DNA of 64,000 nt from Parapristionchus giblindavisi (Eukaryota; Nematoda; Chromadorea; Rhabditida; Diplogasteridae): NCBI GenBank assembly GCA_943737045.1, contig CALSFV010000203.1, forward strand, positions 788,501 through 852,500. The letters are read 5' to 3'. The notes below the pieces were generated by a model, which saw only the letters and a program-made list of their open reading frames with translations, was not told the DNA's origin and made no database searches. The translations under genes and the position numbers were made by a program. Below are positions 56,741-64,000 of the stretch, piece by piece; the first letter of the stretch is position 1, and every line of letters starts with the position of its first letter.

Positions 56741-59700
56741 CGTTCACTTGGAAAGAAAGAAGAGTAGAATGAAGACAATATGAAGACGTTATAATGAAGG
56801 CGGGACTAGGCCGCACTATGACCAATGTTTGGCTTCGATTAAGCTCCCATCATAGGTTTCTTATCATTTCATCTCCGTCTATCTGATTCTCTTGAACTCC
56901 CACACATCGAGAGTCACTCTTCTCTTCCTCTCTCGATCCTTGATCCTCCTCTTTTCTGTCTTATTAACCTTCATTTCTATTCCTTCTCTGTGCCTTATCA
57001 TGCAAGGAAGGCGTCTGTCATGTGTAGTGTATGCTTATTAATAGGAGAATATTGTCAACCTCTTGCTGCGTGATGATTTCATAGCAGAAACAGTATACAA
57101 GAGTGTACATCATTATCAGTCAAGTTTTTATCTTATCTAAGCGATGTTCCTAGAAAGGGTCACAAGAGTAGACAGAAAGGATTGTGAATGACTAGTGATT
57201 AGGGAGAAGAGAAGGAGAGAATTATGGCACACGTGCTTCGCTTCCTTCTACAGAATCTATCAATCACATTTTACAATATAACAGAAATCATTTTTCTCCA
57301 AGGTAGATCAGCGTTTCATGACAATGCAGCATTGTGTGAATTGAAATGATCTGAAGAACACGCCTGATTTCTGATTGACTAATTAATAATGATTCATTTC
57401 CAATTAATAAACTGTTAATCCTCGATAAGATTTGCCTACACAGAAATCATTTACAAAAAATATTCAGCATTCCATTTCATTATCAGACGTTGCTATCAGC
57501 AGTCTAATCAGAACGTCACAAGGGCCGCTATGCGCTTGATTGCACCGATCATTGTGCTAATAAAACAAATGTGTTATCGTAGATGTATTTTGACCGATGT
57601 TATCAACGAATTGGATAAGTGAATATGAATGACGATATAATGATACAGCTCTTCCTGATTGAATTATGATCATTAACATTATGAAAGAGGAGTGTAGCGG
57701 ATAAGAGGAGATTAAATGATAATCATCACCATATCATTAAAGTTTAGTTATTGATACTGTTCAATGTACAATAAAGAATCTAGAAATATTGAACATTAAC
57801 ATTGAAGAAGAGATGCCTGTTGATTTTAATTAAAATTGCAATTTTGGTTATTTCATATTTCCTACAATTTAGCATATGTAGTTAGAATCATGAATTCGTA
57901 ATTTTTATAACATTTCAATGTTGATCTTCCGATCACCAATATTGATAAGATCAAAAGTACTACATATGACGTAGTGATGCAAGGAAGAGTCTTTAATGGT
58001 TAACGTGCTTTCTGTCTAGGCACGTAGCGTCATCACCCTTGAAATATTCATGACGTGATCTACACATGACCGTTGTTTTAATGAATGAAAGACAATGTGT
58101 CATTGCAATCAAAAATGAGAATGGTGAATTGATGATCCAAAAATAAATCTTATATCACTTCTATTCAGATATATTATCCCTTCATTATATTGACGTATTC
58201 TAATTAAATATTTATTATATAGTCTCATTAAATCGAATTCCACCGCGTTAAATTCATTCCTTCAATAATATTAAGCATATTTCTCTCTCATGATCATTCT
58301 AAATGTATATATAATTTTTAATTCTCATGCACATATATTTTCCTTGTGCATATGCCTAATTGTAAACCTTTTTTTCTTTGCATCACATAATCGAAAATTA
58401 TCTGAAGATTATTGATTTTATAAACAATGATCAATGTCTATTTCTCGTGACTTAATCCTGTTCGAAGAGAGTGTTTTCAAGTTATTCTTATCAGTTAGAA
58501 GCATCATTGATATGGATGATACACTCTATCTGCCACTTTTTCTACCAAAAGTTTCGCTCAGTCCGTCTGCTCTTTTTTGGAACGAAAAACTTAGTCTCGA
58601 CTTTCCTTTATTGTCTTTATGTTCTTTGGAAGATAACGTATACTGTAGATTAACCTTTGCTCTGAATTACACTGTCTGAATTTATTCTTTGATTCATCTG
58701 GTTTAATTATTATATAATTATTTTTTCATTCCATTCGATGGTCTTACTTAATTGTTCTAAATCGATGAACATTCTTGCGAGTGGACCAGGAGTAGCTGTA
58801 TTACTTTTATCAATATGTCATACATTTGATCTACGCCCATTAGTGTAGAGAATAAACCTGTCCAGTCTTCATTCACTAATTGTATACTAATGAGATCGTA
58901 ATCCACCTTTATGTACTCTCGTTTCAATACAAATGGAGAACAAAGAGCTCTATGGATATTTTGAAATCAATAGTGTAACAATTTTAATTTATGCATTACA
59001 AGGATAACTTCGATAATGTGAACACAATTATCCCAGTTACAAAAGGGTTGGCAAACATTACTTTGGTAGGATGATTGCAATGTACGAGATAAATTATATT
59101 TGTACGTGTCTGTTTCTGTGTACGTGACCAAAAGTTTCAATGTACCTAGAGCAAGGCAAGATTGAGAAGGGGATGCGACGGTGAACAATTGATATCAGGA
59201 AAGTTGAAGTTCCCATCTTACATAAAATGCAACCATGAACAGAGATCAGTATTCGATTTTAAATTTATCCAACTGAAGACCTCTATTAGTCCTAGAAAGG
59301 AATTTTGTCCTCAATCAATTACTCCCTATCCCAATTTATTTCACTTTACTGTGATATCATCAACGTATGTCATATTACTCCTCCATCATCTCTTTAAAGG
59401 GAGCGTCACCTCACTCAATGGTCTCTTCATTGCGCACACTATTTCTCTGTTCTCTAACAACGAGAGAGCCTATAGCGTTGAAGAGACCGTTGACTAAGGT
59501 TTCGCTCCCTTTAATGTTTATGATCTCCATGATTCTGATTTCAATAAAGACATTAATATTTGAGATATTCACCCTTTTACATTTGAATATGGCGAAGAAA
59601 TAAAACATTTACCCATCAGAATAATATGGACCTTTATTGGTTCAAGCAACAATAAGGGAAATATGAATAATTTAATCTTGTTTAAATTATAAGATAACTC

Positions 59701-60135
59701 AAAACAGATGAGTTTATCTCTGTTCAGAGTGTTTGCAGGAAAATTCTTGGCCTACTGCACTGTTTCGAGAGGGCGTTATATTATACCTTAATAGATATGT
59801 CATCATCTTTTGATAATTTAATCTCTTAATCGATCTTGTGTGTTTCACGAAATTGTGCGAAATGTGTGATAAAAGTCATGAAACGATGAAAGTTTTCACC
59901 TGCGGAACGACAGTTGGAAGGGGAGTAGACACTGATTAGCTTCCTAAATCTCTCAATAACAATCTCTCTCTTGATATTGTTGAAGTTCGATTCAAAACGT
60001 ATCGAAGTTCGTTGCTTATTGTGATAGAAGCAGATGTTTCGCTCCATTCAGTCGTAGTTCCACCATCGAATATGGTCTTCTCAACATATGATCGTATGAT
60101 TTAAATGATATTATTCATTATGCTCACGAACATTG
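56741..60135. other. Intergenic, no supported gene
   Basis: AT-rich. Open frames at 58434-58679 and 59162-59603 lack splice context and family features. A segment near 59440-59520 (GAAGAGACCGTT...AAGGTTTCG) resembles 18470-18530 and may be a dispersed element. Confidence 0.45.
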
Positions 60136-61409
60136 ATGCAATATGACAAAATTTCAGCAATATCTTCTATTTCTTTTGGACATGGTATCTCACGTTTTCC
60201 ACCAGCAGACCAATATCCTCTATTGCTTGTCTTTGAAACATTCGTCTCCATTTTCTCCTTTCTGGGTAACGCGTTAATGGTAGCTATATTAGTTGCGGGT
60301 AGAAGAACGTTGCTTCAGGTATAACTTATGGTTATTATCTCTTTAAGAAGTCATTCTCATTTCCAGCAAGCATTCTACATCGTCCTTGCAAACCTAATTC
60401 TATGCACCATGACAAAGACTCTGGTGCATTTATGCTTTATTGTACCTTATCATATGAAACAATACACAGAACAGACAGGGACGGTAAGTCTTGCCAGCAA
60501 GCAAAGAATTCGCTCGTTTTCTAGACTTTGTTCAGTCAACAATTTGATTTCTTGATCTTCCATCTTGGAGTCTTGGCGGATTATGGTACACTGTTTTTCT
60601 CATGTGCAATTGCAATCTATCGCATCTTTGCCTTCGGTTCGTCGAAATCGGAAAATCCTTTGAAAGTGTAAGTAACTCGTCATTTTCATGACTATTGAAA
60701 ATTCATCGAAACATCATCAATGTCACAACCATATTGCAGATCATCTACTGTACTCCTCTGTTCTGTTCTTTGGTCCCTTTCCCTAGTATTTCCAGTTCTA
60801 CTATACATATGCAAATGCTCTCAAATCTACGATCCAGACTATGTAACATATAATGAACGATAGAAGATTACTCGATATATTTCAGGGTATCTACTACAAC
60901 AAGTGTGACAGAGCTTATGAATCAATGGAACAGTTATTAATATCGATTACCGTTTTCACTTCATATGGTGTAGCTTGTGCGGTTCTAGTACTCTATATTC
61001 TTCTCTACCTTCTCATTCGGTACCATTGCCCGCCTACCTGAAATTAATATTTAAGTACCTTTCATTCACAGGAGTCGAAGGAGGAAGCATAATACTCATC
61101 ATATCCGTTATCCGAACCGTAATTCGGCGCAATTCATTTTGCTAAAACAATCAATTGTAATCTTCATACTCTACGCGGTATCCACGATCTATTTCCGCAA
61201 CAGACATCACAACGAAATCGGACAAATCTTTTCAGCTGTCGATATTTCTCACTCTCATTCTCCCTATCATAACTACTATCGCTTTTCTCATTTCATACAT
61301 CGAGACTCTACTGAATTTATCCATAGCCCTTATATATCCAATATGCTTCTTGTCACTCTCGGGAGATATGAAAAGGTCCGACTTGAAAGACTACAAATGG
61401 TATATTTGA
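60136..61409 (+). CDS. Seven-transmembrane receptor, nematode serpentine type
   Basis: Seven exons (60136-60318, 60367-60483, 60525-60667, 60740-60842, 60886-61019, 61072-61177, 61236-61409) join in phase to 319 residues. Seven hydrophobic spans are visible. TM1 is around FVSIFSFLGNALMVAILVAG (with the conserved GN), TM2 follows QAFYIVLANLIL, TM3 ends AIAIYRIFAF, and TM4 is CSVLWSLSLVFPVLLYIC. TM5 is about ITVFTSYGVACAVLVLYILL, and TM6 includes IVIFILYA continuing LSIFLTLILP. TM7 is about LLNLSIALIYPICFLS, followed by a short tail. Cysteines KCSQIYD and NKCDRA fit extracellular loop 2. Third-exon acceptor 60524 is the only one restoring frame (41-nt intron). The subfamily cannot be assigned; a chemosensory or peptide receptor is likely. 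The upstream in-frame codon before 60136 is non-ATG. Confidence 0.8.
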
Positions 61410-63885
61410 AGGAACAATAGAATTGAATGCAATATGCTATCTGCATAAGAATCGTTGTGTGGAACGAGGTTATTTTGCCAGATCTTTTATGGGCAGAACA
61501 CTCGTTTCCGTGCTGGTGAACTTCCTCATACTAGGTTAATTAATCCAATAAGAGATCTGAGAAAACCATTTTCATCCATGCAAAGTCTTACACATGTGTG
61601 ACAAATAATTCAGCAGCATATAATATAATATTTCAGAGTTATGATATCATTGCTGCCTCGACAGATTGTTCATGTGAGCAGTGCTTCGTCTTCTTCCAAC
61701 AGATGAATATTCGAGAATAATACTTTTAAACATGTTCGAGATTGTGTTGAGTCGTAATAAAGAAGATTCATTTTCCTATCGTGTTGGCGTATCTTATTTT
61801 CTACGACTATTCAAGAGACAATTAGAGAGAATAGTGCTTGGGGAATAATGAATTGTTAGCTTTCAGTCTTGCCAGCCCCTATAATTTAAGTCTCGGGTAT
61901 AGTCGCATCGACCGAAGGAATGAGCTCTTCGAAGCCGACATTTTCTGTCCAAGAAATTCCATAAAGTCATGATGAATTGACATTGTTTTTTCCTACTTTC
62001 ATCATGACGTGGTCTTTAAAATTACTAATTACTTTTATGAGATCGATATTCACGCGCCGCGCCTAGAACTATTTTCGTTGTCTGACTCTCTCATTTAGCG
62101 CCTTCTCTCACCATCTCCCTCTTTCTCTAACATGTTCTAACCAGGCATTCTTCCCACGCCATGTGTGATCGTTCTTTGGTCAGAGCAGAGAGTGTGCAGA
62201 TATGAGAGAATGTAGATAATCTAAGATATGTCAAAGAATAGAGCGCATCAATGATCCATTATTGTTTACTAATTTCCCGCCATTTTCAGTTATTGCATGT
62301 GTCACTATACTATTGTCTACTTCACCACTCTCCCTCTCCTCTCTCTCCATCTTCTCCTCTACCTCTACCTCTTTCATGATTATTGATCGACTGTATGACC
62401 TATCTTTAGACTTTCTTTGGTCATTTGCATGTCATTGTTGTTGTCTAGTCCTTCATCCCTTGTCTTCCAATTTGAATATGATGGGGAGATAGATGTTTAT
62501 CCTATACCACGTGTTCTCATTCTTATTCATCTCGAGCATTGCTTTCGGTCGTATTCTCCTCTTCTCCTCATATTCGCGTTAGTTCCATTTTATCCTTGAT
62601 CTTTGAACTTTGCGTTCTATTTACTGTCTCCTCTAAGATTCATATTATCAAGCTGTTTCCTGTAGCCTCGCTTACACTTTCTGCCACTTACCAAAATAAA
62701 GCATTGCCATAGTTGAAAGTTCACCATTTGTTTGAATATCCTTTTAACAATAAATCAGTTGAAATCTGCCGTAGTCCCTATAAAAATTGATCAAGTATAC
62801 CTATTCCCTATCATTACACGTGCTTCCTATGTGCATGTTTATAAGCGATATCAGACGATGTCCTCTCTGATCCACACCCTCTCTTTCTCTAACCACCAAT
62901 CTCACCCATGCCCCACCCACGTATGTCTAGACTCGTCGGTTATCGGTTCGAGTTCTGTTCACTGAGGCGAACCTATGGTGGGACCGAAAAGTATTTAACT
63001 AATAAAAATCGTTGCACCGAAGATAGTATTTATTCTGTAATTTCGCCATAATTGCTTGGAAATCGATTAAATAAGTTCAAATCGATTTCAGATTGAGCAT
63101 CCCTGTCCTCACGGCCGTCAAATTCGTCTTCTCTGGGCATCAACTTCATCATGATAAGGTATAATGTAGTTTAACTACTGTGAGCTGTCTTATTTAATTG
63201 GCTTTTCCCCATGAAACCGTTATGCTGCTGACGCCCTCCTGACATGGTGCAATTCTTGGAGTGCTGTTTGTAAAAGGACACCGAGGAAACCATCACTTGA
63301 TCTAAGGTACAGTATTTGCACCATACTACAATAATTACCTGTACCTGGGTATATACATCGTGGATGAAATATCTTTGCTTGCATCAACACACGCAACAAG
63401 GTTTCACGTCAATACACGATGTTGTTACTCTAAGAAACAATTTGGCCATATGCAACTATGTTAGTCCTAGTTAGAATAGACTTCACTTTCATTTGGTAAA
63501 TAGTACGGTAGTGAGCTATGGATCGGTGAATGTACTTCCTCCCTCCGATCAATACTGACGGAGACAAATGAAATGGTGAAATCATTGTACTATTCTTCAG
63601 GATCAATCGTCGAATCGAATCAGGATGCGCTGCCGTCGTCACTGCTTTACTCACTCTACAAGCTCTTCCGTCGTATAGCTGCATTGCTTGGATCTCATTT
63701 TCCTAAATAATAAAGAATTTAGGGGTTGTAATGTTTAAAATCGGTGTCCAAGCCCGCGAACTTAAAAGGGCGGAGTCAGCATCGCTATATAAAGGGGTCT
63801 TACCAAAAATGGGCGGAGCCATGCATCGGTAAATATGAACGGGAGCGAGCGAGTATATCTAAATCCTTTGCCACATTACACAATA
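61410..63885. other. Intergenic, no supported gene
   Basis: Pyrimidine-rich runs at 62080-62400 and 62860-62900. The minus-strand frame at 63430-63684 has no recognised features. A TATATAAAGG sequence at about 63783-63793 lies 100 bp before the tRNA-like element. Confidence 0.4.
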
Positions 63886-63965
63886 GGGACCCATGGTCTA
63901 GTGGATAAGAGCTCGGACTATCAACCGGATAGGTTGGTCGGCAGAAAGTTCAATACCCCGACAAG
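63886..63965 (+). repeat. tRNA-like element (pseudo-tRNA or SINE head)
   Basis: Contains an A-box-like TGGTCTAGTGGATAAGAGC and a B-box-like GTTCAATACC, with a T-arm stem GTCGG/CCGAC. The T loop is too long and the anticodon stem pairs poorly, so this is not a normal tRNA. It fits a tRNA-derived SINE or a decayed tRNA gene and runs toward the window edge. Confidence 0.5.
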
Positions 63966-64000
63966 GATTGGCAAAAGAAAACATCTCCCTACCGTAACCA

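Noticed and set aside
60484..60560. Apparent frameshift in the receptor gene when the TTGTTCAG acceptor is used
   Set aside because: The TTTTCTAG acceptor at 60523-60524 restores frame with a normal 41-nt intron, so the gene is not broken.

Overview
The window looks like nuclear DNA of a free-living-type nematode. The evidence is AT-rich DNA, genes cut into many short exons (typically 60-200 nt) by introns often only 40-60 nt long, TTTCAG-type acceptors directly upstream of several start codons (spliced-leader style), and orthologues of familiar nematode genes. The very high exon density (27 exons in the liprin gene) resembles diplogastrids such as Pristionchus more than Caenorhabditis, but I cannot name the species. 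All gene models were built by hand from splice consensus and reading phase, with no alignments or transcripts.

Layout. 0-8.1 kb is repeat-rich: a partly duplicated 3' end of a chromatin-protein-like gene (KMT2E/SETD5-like motif, tentative), a 1.5-kb foldback element, a 1277-bp decayed mariner with TA target-site duplication, and microsatellites. 9.4-13.4 kb holds a divergent secretory-pathway pair: the TRAP-beta subunit (trap-2) on the minus strand and a VIP36-type L-type lectin (ile-2) on the plus strand; from memory these are also close neighbours in C. elegans. 19.1-25.9 kb is complexin, with its first exon about 5.5 kb upstream of exon 2 and several phase-matched candidate alternative first exons between them. 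26.9-28.2 kb is a cysteine-rich single-pass membrane protein (minus). 31.1-39.8 kb is liprin-alpha (syd-2, minus, 27 exons), with a tRNA-Asp in one intron and a 307-365-codon orphan ORF in its first intron.

43.5-44.4 kb has coding-like minus-strand segments I could not assemble. 45.2-46.3 kb is a single-domain galectin. 47.3-53.3 kb is a tandem segmental duplication: each unit carries a small secreted cysteine-rich peptide gene and a GPI-anchored, Ly6-like cysteine-rich protein gene. Decay is reciprocal: in the left unit the GPI gene has an in-frame stop, and in the right unit the small peptide gene is frameshifted. 54.1-56.7 kb is a fatty acyl-CoA reductase (fard-1, minus). 60.1-61.4 kb is a seven-transmembrane receptor (plus). 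The last 2.5 kb shows no gene I can support, apart from a tRNA-like element near the right edge.

Functionally, complexin and liprin-alpha are both presynaptic proteins acting at release sites, and TRAP-beta and VIP36 both act in the early secretory pathway. No operon is evident. The most unusual features are the complexin N-terminal exon array, the reciprocally decayed tandem unit, and the orphan ORF inside the liprin gene.
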